The position numbers and the translations under genes were made by a program. A stretch of 64,000 bases of DNA from Acinetobacter sp. P8-3-8 (GTDB lineage: Bacteria; Pseudomonadota; Gammaproteobacteria; Pseudomonadales; Moraxellaceae). The stretch is from assembly GCF_000214135.1 (NCBI RefSeq), contig NZ_AFIE01000012.1:1-64000 (forward strand). Reading direction: 5' to 3'. Of this stretch, positions 46,649 to 56,049 are shown piece after piece. Position 1 is the first letter of the stretch. Each line of letters begins with the position of its first letter. The notes under the pieces are model-generated. The model ran no database searches. It was not told the DNA's origin and saw only the letters and a program-made list of their open reading frames with translations.

Positions 46649-46665
46649 ATACGCCATTGGCGTAT
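46649..46665 (-). promoter_or_regulatory. HigA operator
   Basis: Perfect palindrome ATACGCCA / TGGCGTAT with one central base, ending 9 bp before the toxin ATG. A -10 TATACT on the minus strand (46676-46671) sits five bases upstream, so the operator covers the likely transcription start. No good -35 was seen. Confidence 0.72.
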
Positions 46666-46791
46666 AAAAGAGTATAACAATCTGATCATAAAATAGCGAG
46701 AGCCTTAGATGTTATGATGCGTATCTCATAAGTTTGGTTGATCTATAAATTTATGGATTAAAGCTACGTTCTTTAAATGAGAAAGAAATCT

Positions 46792-47064
46792 TCATCCCTG
46801 ATTATCCATAACCACAAGATTAGAAATTTTTAAAAATTTTGCCCCACACGTTGAAGTATCATCCGCAACGATGACGCTTTTACCATTTACAGTAATAAAA
46901 CCTCGGTTAGAGGCAATCGCTTTGGACTGGATTTGGCATTTAGGGCAATAGTGCGTCATCCCATCGAGATGCACTGCTTTACCTTCAACGATATAAGAAG
47001 AATCACCTAAAAGGATGATCCCACCATGATCTGTTTTACAGCCGACAGTAATAAATGCTTTCAT
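46792..47064 (-). CDS. PAAR-domain spike-tip protein (type VI secretion)
   Basis: 90 residues, a lone PAAR domain: KAFITVGCKTDHGGIILLG, EGKAVHLDGMTHYCPKC, SNRGFITVNGKSVIVADDTSTCG. PAAR proteins cap the VgrG spike of the type VI secretion system. There is no C-terminal toxin, and no other type VI gene in this window, so it would carry cargo by contact or serve as a general tip. Confidence 0.85.
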   Translation of the reverse strand: MKAFITVGCKTDHGGIILLGDSSYIVEGKAVHLDGMTHYCPKCQIQSKAIASNRGFITVNGKSVIVADDTSTCGAKFLKISNLVVMDNQG

Positions 47065-47347
47065 TGTTATTGTTTACTTTTAATTAATAATCTTTGTATT
47101 AAAACATAATAAACTATCGAAGCACAAACGTTACAACCTTATTCATTTATTCTTGATAATAAGTCACTGAAAATGTGGTGGTAACAGTGATGTGTGAGGT
47201 GCTTTATTCTCATCAGATCGCGTTGAGTCAGTAAAACTGCTGAATACACTCAGCCTCTATTCTAAAAACACCATCTTGTAACAAAACCAAATCGATTGCT
47301 TCTGCTATACTAATGCGCAATATTTTTAAATCCCATAAGGACAAACT

Positions 47348-48064
47348 ATGCGTATCGACCAACGTGCATTAGATCAATTACGTGATGTTAAAATTACCCG
47401 TAACTACACACGTTATGCGGAAGGTTCAGTATTGGTTGAATTTGGTCATACAAAAGTGCTGTGTACTGCAAGTATTGACAATTCAGTACCACGTTTCCTC
47501 AAAGGTCAGGGACAAGGTTGGGTAACTGCTGAATACGGTATGTTGCCACGATCTACACATACACGTAGTGACCGTGAAGCAGCACGTGGTAAACAATCTG
47601 GTCGTACACAAGAAATCCAACGTTTAATTGGTCGTAGCCTACGTGCAATGGTGGATTTAAAAAAATTAGGTGAAAACACCATTACCATCGACTGTGACGT
47701 GATCCAAGCAGATGGCGGTACACGTACTGCGGCGATTACAGGTGCAGCAGTTGCATTAATCGATGCAATGAATGTACTGCTAGAGAAAAAGAAAATTAAA
47801 CATGATCCATTAAAAGGTTTAGTTGCTGCGATTTCAGTCGGAATTTTTGAAGACGAAGTATTACTTGATTTGTGCTATGAAGAAGATTCTAACTGCCAAA
47901 CTGATTTGAATGTTGTGATGACACAAGCAGGTGAATTTATTGAAATTCAAGGAACTGCGGAAGAAAAACCATTTACACGTGCGCAATCAAATGCAATGCT
48001 TGAAATGGCGGAAAAAGGTATTCAAGAATTAGTGAAAAAACAAAAGGAAGCACTTGGTTGGTAA
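47348..48064 (+). CDS. rph: Ribonuclease PH
   Basis: 238 residues. Phosphate-dependent 3' exonuclease for tRNA maturation and RNA decay. Near-universal sequence: [59 protein letters not shown], and the metal-site [15 protein letters not shown]. Monocistronic with a terminator. Confidence 0.98.
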   Translation: MRIDQRALDQLRDVKITRNYTRYAEGSVLVEFGHTKVLCTASIDNSVPRFLKGQGQGWVTAEYGMLPRSTHTRSDREAARGKQSGRTQEIQRLIGRSLRAMVDLKKLGENTITIDCDVIQADGGTRTAAITGAAVALIDAMNVLLEKKKIKHDPLKGLVAAISVGIFEDEVLLDLCYEEDSNCQTDLNVVMTQAGEFIEIQGTAEEKPFTRAQSNAMLEMAEKGIQELVKKQKEALGW

Positions 48065-48090
48065 TACAAAAGCCAATTTAAGCTGTGATC

Positions 48091-48115
48091 AAACGCACTC
48101 TCGAGTGCGTTTTTT
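48091..48115 (+). terminator. Terminator after rph
   Basis: AAACGCACTC / GAGTGCGTTT with a two-base TC centre and T-run. The 300 bp that follow, up to 48415, show no feature that I can support. Confidence 0.88.
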
Positions 48116-48415
48116 ATTTGGAAAATAATGGTGAATCGGAAAGGGAAGTGGGTAAATACGGTTGAATTATTCGATGGACTTTTTCTTATTTTCTTCTATT
48201 TACAAACGTATGTCATAGGCGAGGGTTAGGAAATTAACATCATAATGATAACAGCACTTGCATGATGTCACCCATTTAAGTTTCGGGTCATGTAATGTGC
48301 ATACGAGATACAAAACTCGCCAAAAGCCCTAGTCATTTTAATACAACATCTTCAAACCATGTGATAGTAGGTCAATTAAGCTATTTGAAATTTCAAAACA
48401 AGCTTGGGTATAAAC

Positions 48416-48580
48416 ATGCAAATATTAATTTTTCTTTTTGCCATGATCACTTTTGTATTAATGGCCAGTGATCCACGTTTAGATCGACTGGATCAACGAG
48501 ATGTAACCGCGCAAAATGACCAAAAGATAGAACATGTTCAATATGATTCAGTAAAAGATGACTCCGAAAAATCGACTTGA
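48416..48580 (+). CDS. Tiny membrane protein, 54 aa
   Basis: MQILIFLFAMITFVLMA gives one membrane segment at the N-terminus, followed by a very charged tail of about 37 residues (DPRLDRLDQRD and on). The frame ends 14 bp before the convergent LtaS-like gene. Ribosome site is weak, so this is a plausible rather than proven gene. It resembles small membrane-tethered regulators in layout only. Confidence 0.5.
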   Translation: MQILIFLFAMITFVLMASDPRLDRLDQRDVTAQNDQKIEHVQYDSVKDDSEKST

Positions 48581-48593
48581 ACTGTATTATGAG

Positions 48594-50471
48594 TTAGCTC
48601 TCAGCTTTAGCTTGTAATAATTGATAAGTAAAATTCTTCCCATTTAACACATCCATATTCATGTCTTTATATTGTTTAAGAATTTCAGCTGAGTTGGAAT
48701 CACAAGACTTCTGCGGTTCAATACCCGTTTGATGAACTGTTTTATAGCAAGAATTTACTTTATCAATAAAATGATAATAAGGTGAAAGCGGTACATGGGC
48801 TGCTTCTAAAACTTTAGGCGCTAAGAAGTGTGCAGCAACAAATGACCCTTGAAATTGTTTTTTATCAATCGGGAAGTTTGCCCAAACAGCTAAAGGTGTT
48901 TCAAAGAAACGCACATCTTTTTTCTCAGTTTTTTCTTGCTCAGACTTGAAGAAACCATATTCATCATAAACTTTTTGCAAGTTTGGTAAATGGTCTCCGA
49001 AGAAAATCACAATGGTTGGGCGATCGAGTTGTTTTACATTTTCAATTAAGGTTTTGAATTTATCATCGGCACGTTGCATACCTGTTAAATAGGTATTGAG
49101 CGCACGTTTACTATTCTCACTGACACCCTTTTTATTGATTTTAAAGTGATCTTTACCAAAACGATCATCACTGTACATCGGATGGTTTTCAACACTAATC
49201 GCATAAATAAACTGAGGTTTATCGGTATTTTTGAGCTGATTTTCAATGCTGTTATAAATTAAATCATCGGTCGCCCAACCTGCAGCATTGATGTATTTCG
49301 CACGATCAGCCATGTTGATCATATTTTCAATTGAGGTAAAACGGTTAAAACCTAAGTTGTTATAAACAGCGCTACGGTTATAAAAATATTTTCCGTTATT
49401 GTGCATCGCTGTCGTTTCATAGCCTAAGCTATTTAAATACATGGGTAATGAATAGGTTGGACGCTTTAATTTAGACACATAAGCCAACTCATTATGATTT
49501 AAATAAGTATTTAAACTGGTCAAAACTTCAAATTCAACATTGGCTGTACCACCACCAAAACTTGGCGATAGCAATGTGGAAACCTGATTTTTATTGATAG
49601 TTGGTGTGATATTTCGTGGAATGCTTTTATCAAGTTGCGTTGCATCCCAATGTGATTCACTCATCACAAAGACAATATTGGGTAATGGTTGTGGTTCAAC
49701 AGTTTCTTTACTGGCAATCGTGGTCTGTTCTGTAATCGGAGTATTATTTTCAGTTGGCTGATAGAATGTAGCGACTTCTTGCTCAGGAATCACTTCAGTT
49801 TGAAAAATTTGATTATTCAAACTGTCCACAGATTTTGAAAAGAAAAAGGTCGAAAAACCCAAATATTTAATGGTTAAATGATCACCAATCCAATCACCAC
49901 GGGTATTGGGTAAATATTGTGTATATTGACAAATTGAACCTTTTTTAGCGTTGGCACAAGACTCGCTAAAGTTATTTGTAAAATTAGCCGTAATAAAAAA
50001 TCCAAGAATCGCCACTGACAAAATACTGTTAGCAAGCAATAAAGATTTCGTACCTAATTTTTCTTTTTTATAAATAAAGGCAAAGAGCGCAATAAAAACT
50101 GCAATACTGGCAAATACAGTGATCTTTAAAAAAATTGGGGAAGCAATAAAGGTTTCTTTAAACAGTAAAAAATCACTTGGAACCAAACTTGCGGAAAGAT
50201 ATTGTTCTTTTTTGATATTGATAAAGGTCAGTAAGAAAATAATGAACTGACTCAATAATATAGTGGCAAATGTCTTTCTTAAAATTAAATAAAATAAGCT
50301 GATAAAAGCATAATTCAATAAAATTGAAAAACCATATTTAAATAAACGCGGCTTTAAATAGATGTCACGTAATTGAAAGAAACGCGTGATATCTTCTTGG
50401 TATAAGAAAAAAGCAAATACAGATAAAAAAGCGACAAGTAAAAACAGCACTTGTTGTTTCAAAGTCTTCAT
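48594..50471 (-). CDS. LTA synthase-like sulfatase-fold transferase
   Basis: 625 residues. Five N-terminal membrane segments, then an extracytoplasmic alkaline-phosphatase-superfamily domain from about 265. Active-site elements of LtaS/OpgB/EptA-type enzymes: FVMSESHW (metal Glu), FGGGTANVEFE (nucleophile Thr), SVENHPMY (His) and FFGDHLP (metal Asp-His). It probably moves a phosphoglycerol group to a glycan or glycolipid at the periplasmic face. As Gram-negatives have no lipoteichoic acid, the acceptor is open. Confidence 0.85.
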   Translation of the reverse strand: MKTLKQQVLFLLVAFLSVFAFFLYQEDITRFFQLRDIYLKPRLFKYGFSILLNYAFISLFYLILRKTFATILLSQFIIFLLTFINIKKEQYLSASLVPSDFLLFKETFIASPIFLKITVFASIAVFIALFAFIYKKEKLGTKSLLLANSILSVAILGFFITANFTNNFSESCANAKKGSICQYTQYLPNTRGDWIGDHLTIKYLGFSTFFFSKSVDSLNNQIFQTEVIPEQEVATFYQPTENNTPITEQTTIASKETVEPQPLPNIVFVMSESHWDATQLDKSIPRNITPTINKNQVSTLLSPSFGGGTANVEFEVLTSLNTYLNHNELAYVSKLKRPTYSLPMYLNSLGYETTAMHNNGKYFYNRSAVYNNLGFNRFTSIENMINMADRAKYINAAGWATDDLIYNSIENQLKNTDKPQFIYAISVENHPMYSDDRFGKDHFKINKKGVSENSKRALNTYLTGMQRADDKFKTLIENVKQLDRPTIVIFFGDHLPNLQKVYDEYGFFKSEQEKTEKKDVRFFETPLAVWANFPIDKKQFQGSFVAAHFLAPKVLEAAHVPLSPYYHFIDKVNSCYKTVHQTGIEPQKSCDSNSAEILKQYKDMNMDVLNGKNFTYQLLQAKAES

Positions 50472-50657
50472 TGGCTTAATTTCAGGGGTGATTTGGAATG
50501 GACAATGATTATAGGCTGATTAGTGCGGTTTTTCTATGTATGTGTTGCTTATTTTGTAAGCAATATTGATTAAAAATTTCAAAAAATGTAAAACTTGAAA
50601 ATCAGAACATTCAATTATACAAAGCAATAAAACATAAGCTATTCAAAATATAAATCA

Positions 50658-50691
50658 ATCCCTCAAAGAATCACTTGATTCCTTGAGGGAT
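50658..50691. terminator. Hairpin between two minus-strand genes
   Basis: ATCCCTCAAAGAATCA / TGATTCCTTGAGGGAT pair at 15 of 16 positions with a two-base centre. The T-run is on the plus side; on the minus side the tail is only loosely T-rich. Confidence 0.65.
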
Positions 50692-50696
50692 ATTTT

Positions 50697-51860
50697 TTAA
50701 TGGCTTACACGTTGAATTGCTTCATCATAGCTTGGGCTAGGTTTATATTGATTTGCCAATTGATAATGCTGTTTTGCTTGGACATAGTCTTGATTATTCT
50801 CATAAATTTTGCCGATATTATAATGAGAATAGGCTTTGGTATTGTTATTACTTGCAAGGGCAATCGCTTTTTGGTTTGCCCAAAGCGCCTCAGATGAGCG
50901 ATTCAATTTTTGATAAGCGACCGCAAGATTACTGTAGGTTTGTCCTACATTTGGATTGTAATCGATAGACTGTTGATAAAGCATAGCTGCTTGTTCAAAC
51001 AGATTGGCTTTATATGCTTTATCTGCTTTTAAATTTAATGCCTTAGCACGATTTTGTGCATCCGCTGAAACAGGAACAATATTTACACGGGTACTTTGGT
51101 TTTGATAATTGGAGACGCTTGAACCAATTTGACTTGCACCGACGGTTGTTCCTGAAATACGGTTAATATCTTGGATTTCGCCCTCGGGACTGATTCGAAA
51201 TACAGTCCATAAATTTCCTGTCTTAGTTGTGGGTACATAATAAGATCGAATCAGTGATTCACCTGCATAGACCATCACTTTGGCTTGGCTATTGGATAAG
51301 CTATTGGTATTTGGTCGTTCACGATTCGAATAGTCATGCACAGAATAGACGTAGTATTGTCCATCCAGTTTCTTATCAATGGTGACGGTTTCAGGGCCAT
51401 AAGAATCAACATCATCGACATCTAAATTGGCAGCTAAACCTTGTTTATTGTCCCAATAAATATGCTGATTTTTATAACTTAAATGTGAGTCTAGGTCTAA
51501 AGGATTTTTGCTCCAATTCAGTACGATACGCATACTGTCTAAGTCTTTAAGTACAGGACTTAGCGCATAGGTCATACCATCACATGGGCATTTTGCAACG
51601 AGGGTTGAATAGCCGGATTTTTTGATGATTAATAAATTATCCGCACCATCAGCACTATTCCCATCAACAGTGGTACGACCATTTGCATTGGTGGTATTCG
51701 ATGCAGATCGTTCACCATTTTTTTGTAGAATGACTTCTGCATTGGCAATATTTTGGTCTTTCACCGTTGCACTAAGTACATGCACATCGATATTCTCTGC
51801 ATAACTCATGCTTGGAATAAGTAGACCCAATATTGATGAATATAAAAGTTGTTTTTTCAT
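50697..51860 (-). CDS. Secreted DUF2135 (YfaP-like) and TPR protein
   Basis: 387 residues. Signal peptide 1-21 (ending MSYA), an Ig-like/carboxypeptidase regulatory segment (about 25-100), a DUF2135/YfaP-type domain (MRIVLNWSKNPLDLDSHLSY through VYSVHDYSNRE, about 115-195) and three TPR repeats at the C-terminus (AAMLYQQSIDYNPN, ALWANQKAIAL, AKQHYQLANQYKPS). Probably periplasmic or surface, and a scaffold. ATG 51860 has AAGAGA upstream; the longer frame from 51920 has none. No function known for this layout. Confidence 0.8.
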   Translation of the reverse strand: MKKQLLYSSILGLLIPSMSYAENIDVHVLSATVKDQNIANAEVILQKNGERSASNTTNANGRTTVDGNSADGADNLLIIKKSGYSTLVAKCPCDGMTYALSPVLKDLDSMRIVLNWSKNPLDLDSHLSYKNQHIYWDNKQGLAANLDVDDVDSYGPETVTIDKKLDGQYYVYSVHDYSNRERPNTNSLSNSQAKVMVYAGESLIRSYYVPTTKTGNLWTVFRISPEGEIQDINRISGTTVGASQIGSSVSNYQNQSTRVNIVPVSADAQNRAKALNLKADKAYKANLFEQAAMLYQQSIDYNPNVGQTYSNLAVAYQKLNRSSEALWANQKAIALASNNNTKAYSHYNIGKIYENNQDYVQAKQHYQLANQYKPSPSYDEAIQRVSH

Positions 51861-51970
51861 GTTGTGTCTCTTTTTATCTGTTGAAGATATTTTGATGATT
51901 CTATAAAGATTTTTGAACAAAATGAGCGAATTGTATAATTATTCATCGTTATGTTTTGTAAGAACAATAA

Positions 51971-51996
51971 AAAAGCAGTGATGATTCACTGCTTTT
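51971..51996. terminator. Terminator of nadC
   Basis: AAAAGCAGTGA / TCACTGCTTTT around TGAT; symmetric, with A/T tails on both sides. Confidence 0.85.
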
Positions 51997-52018
51997 AAAT
52001 ACGATGATCTATCTGAAC

Positions 52019-52864
52019 TTAGGCATTGAAACGCATAGATAAATCAACTGCTTTTACATCTTTGGTGAGTACACCCATTGAGATATAGTCCACACCTGTT
52101 TTTGCTACTTCAGCTAAATTATCAAGGGTAATATTGCCTGAAGCTTCTAGTTTGCAACGACCTGCAACGTGTTTAACCGCATCGATCATTTGTTGTTGGC
52201 TGAAATTATCCAACATCACAATATCTGCTTTTGCTTCAATCGCTTGGTTCAGTTCATCCCAAGTTTCGACTTCAACTTCAACAGGTTTACCCGGTGCAAT
52301 TTGATGTGCTTTGGCAATCGCTTGTGCAATCCCACCCGCTGCCATGATGTGGTTTTCTTTAATTAAAAAGGCATCGAATAAACCTAAACGATGGTTTTGA
52401 CCGCCACCCACAGCGACAGCATATTTTTGTGCAATACGTAAACCCGGTAAAGTTTTGCGGGTATCGAGTAGTTTAGTTGTTGTACCTTCAAGGTATTTCA
52501 CATACTCAGCAGTTTTAGTCGCCACAGCCGATAAAGTTTGTACAAAATTTAATGCAGGACGTTCAACCGTGAGCAAACTACGTGCAGAACCAGCGAGTTT
52601 ATAAATGGTTTCATTGGCTTTGACTAAATCGCCATCATTTTTTAACCATGTAATTTGTACCGATGGATCATAGGCTTGAATCAGTGCGTTCACCCACGGT
52701 TGACCAGCAAGGATCATATCTTCACGAGTGATAATGGTCGCAGTGGCTTGTTCATCTTCAGGTGTAAGTAGGGCGGTAATGTCCCCGTCACCGATATCTT
52801 CTTGAAGTGCCTGTTGGATATTCATTTGAATCGATTGTTCAAGCAACGCTTTCGAAATGCTCAT
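52019..52864 (-). CDS. nadC: Nicotinate-nucleotide pyrophosphorylase (quinolinate phosphoribosyltransferase)
   Basis: 281 residues. Converts quinolinate and PRPP to nicotinate mononucleotide in NAD synthesis. Motifs: EDIGDGDITALL, RTLLTVERP-like ARSLLTVERPALNF, DTRKTLPGLR, GGGQNHRLGLFDAFLIKENH, and LEASGNITLDNL. AAAGGGA ribosome site. Divergent from ampD. Confidence 0.97.
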   Translation of the reverse strand: MSISKALLEQSIQMNIQQALQEDIGDGDITALLTPEDEQATATIITREDMILAGQPWVNALIQAYDPSVQITWLKNDGDLVKANETIYKLAGSARSLLTVERPALNFVQTLSAVATKTAEYVKYLEGTTTKLLDTRKTLPGLRIAQKYAVAVGGGQNHRLGLFDAFLIKENHIMAAGGIAQAIAKAHQIAPGKPVEVEVETWDELNQAIEAKADIVMLDNFSQQQMIDAVKHVAGRCKLEASGNITLDNLAEVAKTGVDYISMGVLTKDVKAVDLSMRFNA

Positions 52865-53047
52865 GGAAATCCCTTTCGGTCCATTTTAAAATTTGTGCGA
52901 TATATTAGCATTGTCATTGCAAGTTTGAAGAAGTTTTTATTTTATACAGATCGGAGTACACTAAAATATCAACGCTATTGAATGAAAATATTCACATTAA
53001 CATTGAATAGATACATCGAAAATAGAACTGTCCTTTAGGAATGACAC

Positions 53048-53626
53048 ATGCAATCAGCACCACTATTTCAGGTTGAAAATGGTCAACTTGTTGGCGCAAA
53101 ACAAGTTCCATCTCCAAATTTTAATCAACGACCTGAAAATACTGAGATACAACTGATTGTTATTCATAATATTAGCTTACCGCCTTCGCAGTTTGGAGGT
53201 GGTTATATTGAACAATTCTTTCAAAATCAATTGGATTGGTCTAAACATCCTTATTTTCAAACCATTCAAGGGATGCAGGTTTCTGCGCATTTATTGATTT
53301 TAAGAACAGGTGAAGTTTTACAGTTCGTTAATTTTAATGATCGTGCATGGCATGCAGGGCGTTCGAGTTATTTAGGTAAAGTTGAATGTAATGATTATTC
53401 AATTGGTATCGAGTTGGAAGGCAGTGATTATACTGATTTTGAAAGCATTCAATATCAAACATTGGTCGATGTCGTCGCAAGTTTACAAAAAGCCTATCCT
53501 AAAACAGATTCGCATTTAGCAGGGCATTCTGATATTGCACCGGGACGTAAAACCGATCCTGGGCCACATTTTCAATGGCAATATTTTAGAGAATGTCTTG
53601 CTGAGAAGAAGTCCAAAGCAAAATAA
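53048..53626 (+). CDS. ampD: 1,6-anhydro-N-acetylmuramyl-L-alanine amidase AmpD
   Basis: 192 residues, cytoplasmic zinc amidase of peptidoglycan recycling; loss derepresses AmpC-type beta-lactamases in species with AmpR. Zinc ligands in VIHNIS and LAGHSDIAPGRKTDPGP, and the central FNDRAWHAGRSSY. No signal peptide, which separates it from AmiD. AGGAA ribosome site. Shares the recycling route with mupP at 40 kb. Confidence 0.96.
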   Translation: MQSAPLFQVENGQLVGAKQVPSPNFNQRPENTEIQLIVIHNISLPPSQFGGGYIEQFFQNQLDWSKHPYFQTIQGMQVSAHLLILRTGEVLQFVNFNDRAWHAGRSSYLGKVECNDYSIGIELEGSDYTDFESIQYQTLVDVVASLQKAYPKTDSHLAGHSDIAPGRKTDPGPHFQWQYFRECLAEKKSKAK

Positions 53627-53705
53627 AAATTTGTTTATGATTTAACAACCCAATTTTAAGAATATTTAATTACAATAGCGACTTTATTTTAACTAGGTGA
53701 ATACG

Positions 53706-55247
53706 ATGGCGCTGTGGCGATCCACCTTTATTGTTAGTGCAATGACCATGTTGTCACGAGTCTTGGGTTTGGTCCGAGATATGGTGTTGCTCAATGTATT
53801 TGGTGCAGGTAAGGATTTCGATACATTTGTTGTCGCATTTCGTATTCCCAATTTCTTTAGACGGCTGTTTGCTGAAGGGGCTTTTTCTCAGGCCTTTATT
53901 CCAGTTTTAACAGAATATAAAACCACCAAGTTACATGCAGAAGTACAGATTTTAATTAGTCGGGTCTTTGGTTGTCTGTTAATGGTGATGTCTTTACTGA
54001 CACTTGTCAGCATGATCATTGCACCTGTGATTTTGTATGTTTATGCACCTGGGTTTCATGATGATCCCGCAAAGTTCGATCTTGCAGTAGATATGTTTCG
54101 CTTAACGATTCCTTATCTGATGTTTATGTCGTTAACAGCATTTGCCAGCAGTATCTTAAATAGTTATGGTTCGTTTGCATCGCCTGCATTTTCACCTGTT
54201 CTGTTAAATATTGCCATGATTGCAGGGGCATGGTGGCTTTCACCACATCTTGCTCAACCGATTATGGCATTGGGATGGGCAGTTATTGTGGCAGGGGTTC
54301 TACAACTGGCGATTCAAATTCCAGAATTGTGGAAGAGAAAATTACTGATTCCACCTAAAGTTGATTTTAAGCATGAAGGCGTAGATCGTATTCTTAAACT
54401 GATGCTACCAGCGCTTTTTGGTGTATCCGTAACTCAGATCAATTTATTGCTGAATACCATTTGGGCATCATTCATGCAAGATGGTTCTGTGTCATGGTTA
54501 TATAGTGCAGAGCGTATGACTGAACTACCATTGGGATTGATTGGTGTTGCAATTGGTACAGTGATTCTACCGTCATTGTCAATGAGTAAGGCTGAACAAG
54601 ATCAGGCTAAATTTAGAAAAATGCTGGATTGGGCGGCACGTGTGATTGTATTGGTTGGTGTGCCAGCAAGTATCGCATTGTTTATGCTGTCTACACCGAT
54701 TATTCAAGCACTTTTTCAACATGGTGCATTTGATGCACGTGATACAGAGATGACGGCATTGGCACTGCAATGTATGAGTGGGGGCGTGCTTGCATTCATG
54801 CTGATTAAAGTCTTTGCACCTGGTTTTTATGCGATGCAAGATACCAAGACACCTGTACGAGTTGGCTTAATGGCTGTTGCTGCCAATGCCATTCTCAATG
54901 TGGTGTTTATTGGATTCTTTAAACTGATCGATTGGCAGGCTCAGCATATGGCTTTGGCAATTGCATCATCAGGCTCGGCATTGGTCAATGCAGGGATGCT
55001 TTATTTCTATTTACATAAGCGTGATATTTTCAAATTTGGACCACATTGGAAGAAATTATTTATCCAATTTGTGATTGCCAATCTGGCCATGATCGCAGCA
55101 CTTTGGTATGCCATGACTTGGTATGATGGTACGGTTTCACAATGGATTCGTATTGTTGAAGTCGTTGGGCTGTGTGTTGTGGGTATTTTCGCTTATGCGG
55201 TTGCTTTGTTTGCTTCAGGATTTAGACCTAGACAGTTAAAACATTAA
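53706..55247 (+). CDS. murJ: Lipid II flippase MurJ
   Basis: 513 residues, about 14 membrane segments of the MVF/MOP fold. Flips lipid II for peptidoglycan synthesis. Conserved Arg-rich start: MLSRVLGLVRDM and FRIPNFFRRLFAEGAFSQAFIPV. ATG 53706 with AGGTGA five bases upstream is chosen over the GTG at 53697. In Acinetobacter this gene commonly lies just before the K locus. Confidence 0.97.
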   Translation: MALWRSTFIVSAMTMLSRVLGLVRDMVLLNVFGAGKDFDTFVVAFRIPNFFRRLFAEGAFSQAFIPVLTEYKTTKLHAEVQILISRVFGCLLMVMSLLTLVSMIIAPVILYVYAPGFHDDPAKFDLAVDMFRLTIPYLMFMSLTAFASSILNSYGSFASPAFSPVLLNIAMIAGAWWLSPHLAQPIMALGWAVIVAGVLQLAIQIPELWKRKLLIPPKVDFKHEGVDRILKLMLPALFGVSVTQINLLLNTIWASFMQDGSVSWLYSAERMTELPLGLIGVAIGTVILPSLSMSKAEQDQAKFRKMLDWAARVIVLVGVPASIALFMLSTPIIQALFQHGAFDARDTEMTALALQCMSGGVLAFMLIKVFAPGFYAMQDTKTPVRVGLMAVAANAILNVVFIGFFKLIDWQAQHMALAIASSGSALVNAGMLYFYLHKRDIFKFGPHWKKLFIQFVIANLAMIAALWYAMTWYDGTVSQWIRIVEVVGLCVVGIFAYAVALFASGFRPRQLKH

Positions 55248-55267
55248 AAAATTCCAGTTTCAATGTA

Positions 55268-55295
55268 AAAAACATCGCCCAATGGCGATGTTTTT
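55268..55295 (+). terminator. Terminator after murJ
   Basis: AACATCGCC / GGCGATGTT with CAAT loop, A- and T-runs on each side; may also act on the convergent FKBP gene. Confidence 0.9.
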
Positions 55296-55314
55296 TTATG
55301 GTGCTTCATTTACT

Positions 55315-56004
55315 TTATGGGAGAACTTTTAACAGTTCAACATCAAAAATCAATGTGCTGTTTGGTGCAATAGCATCACCTGCGCCAATTTCACCATAAG
55401 CCAACTTTGCAGGAATAAAGAAGCGGTATTTAGCACCTTCTTTCATGAGCTGTAGACCTTCAGTCCACCCTTGAATGACTTGGCTTACTTGGAACTCAAC
55501 AGGTTCATTACGTGCAATTGAGCTGTCAAAAACTGTACCGTCAATTAAACGCCCTTCGTAATTCACGGATACCTTAGATTTAGCAGAAGGTGATTTACCT
55601 GTACCTTGCTGAAGAACCGTGTATTGCAAGCCACTCGGGCGAGTGATAACACCTGATTTTTTAGCATTTTCAGCAAGAAAAACTGCGCCCAATTGAGCAT
55701 TTTCATCTGCGGACTTTTTAAACTCCAGCATTTGCTTGGCTTCACTTTGCTGTTTATATTGCGCCAAAGCTTTTGCCATTTCTTCATCTGTTAATGTGGC
55801 TTTTTGCCCAGAAAAACCTTCTTTAATGCCTTGTATAAATGCATTTAAATTGATGTCTTTTAAGGTTTCAGCATTGGTACGCCCCATAACATAACCATAG
55901 CTATAACCAAGCTGATCTTGTTGAGAGCTTTTATTGTTAATCGGTGCTGCAAAACTAGCAACACTGAGCATACTAATACAAATGGTAACGAGGCTTTTTT
56001 TCAT
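55315..56004 (-). CDS. FKBP-type peptidyl-prolyl isomerase, periplasmic (FklB/Mip-like)
   Basis: 229 residues. Signal peptide 1-19 (ending SFA), N-terminal dimerisation helices (about 25-110), FKBP domain at the end (KVSVNYEGRLIDGTVFDSS, GWTEGLQLMKEGAKYRFFIP, LAYGEIGAG, PNSTLIFDVELL). Tandem paralogue of the next upstream gene; both lie next to the K locus as in other Acinetobacter. A terminator lies between the two genes. Confidence 0.92.
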   Translation of the reverse strand: MKKSLVTICISMLSVASFAAPINNKSSQQDQLGYSYGYVMGRTNAETLKDINLNAFIQGIKEGFSGQKATLTDEEMAKALAQYKQQSEAKQMLEFKKSADENAQLGAVFLAENAKKSGVITRPSGLQYTVLQQGTGKSPSAKSKVSVNYEGRLIDGTVFDSSIARNEPVEFQVSQVIQGWTEGLQLMKEGAKYRFFIPAKLAYGEIGAGDAIAPNSTLIFDVELLKVLP

Positions 56005-56013
56005 AATTTATAT

Positions 56014-56046
56014 CCAAAAAAGGAGAGCGTAGCTCTCCTTTTTTAA
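56014..56046 (-). terminator. Terminator between the two FKBP genes
   Basis: Perfect stem AGGAGAGC / GCTCTCCT with GTA loop, extended by A6/T6 on the two sides; works in either direction. Confidence 0.88.
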
Positions 56047-56049
56047 CAA

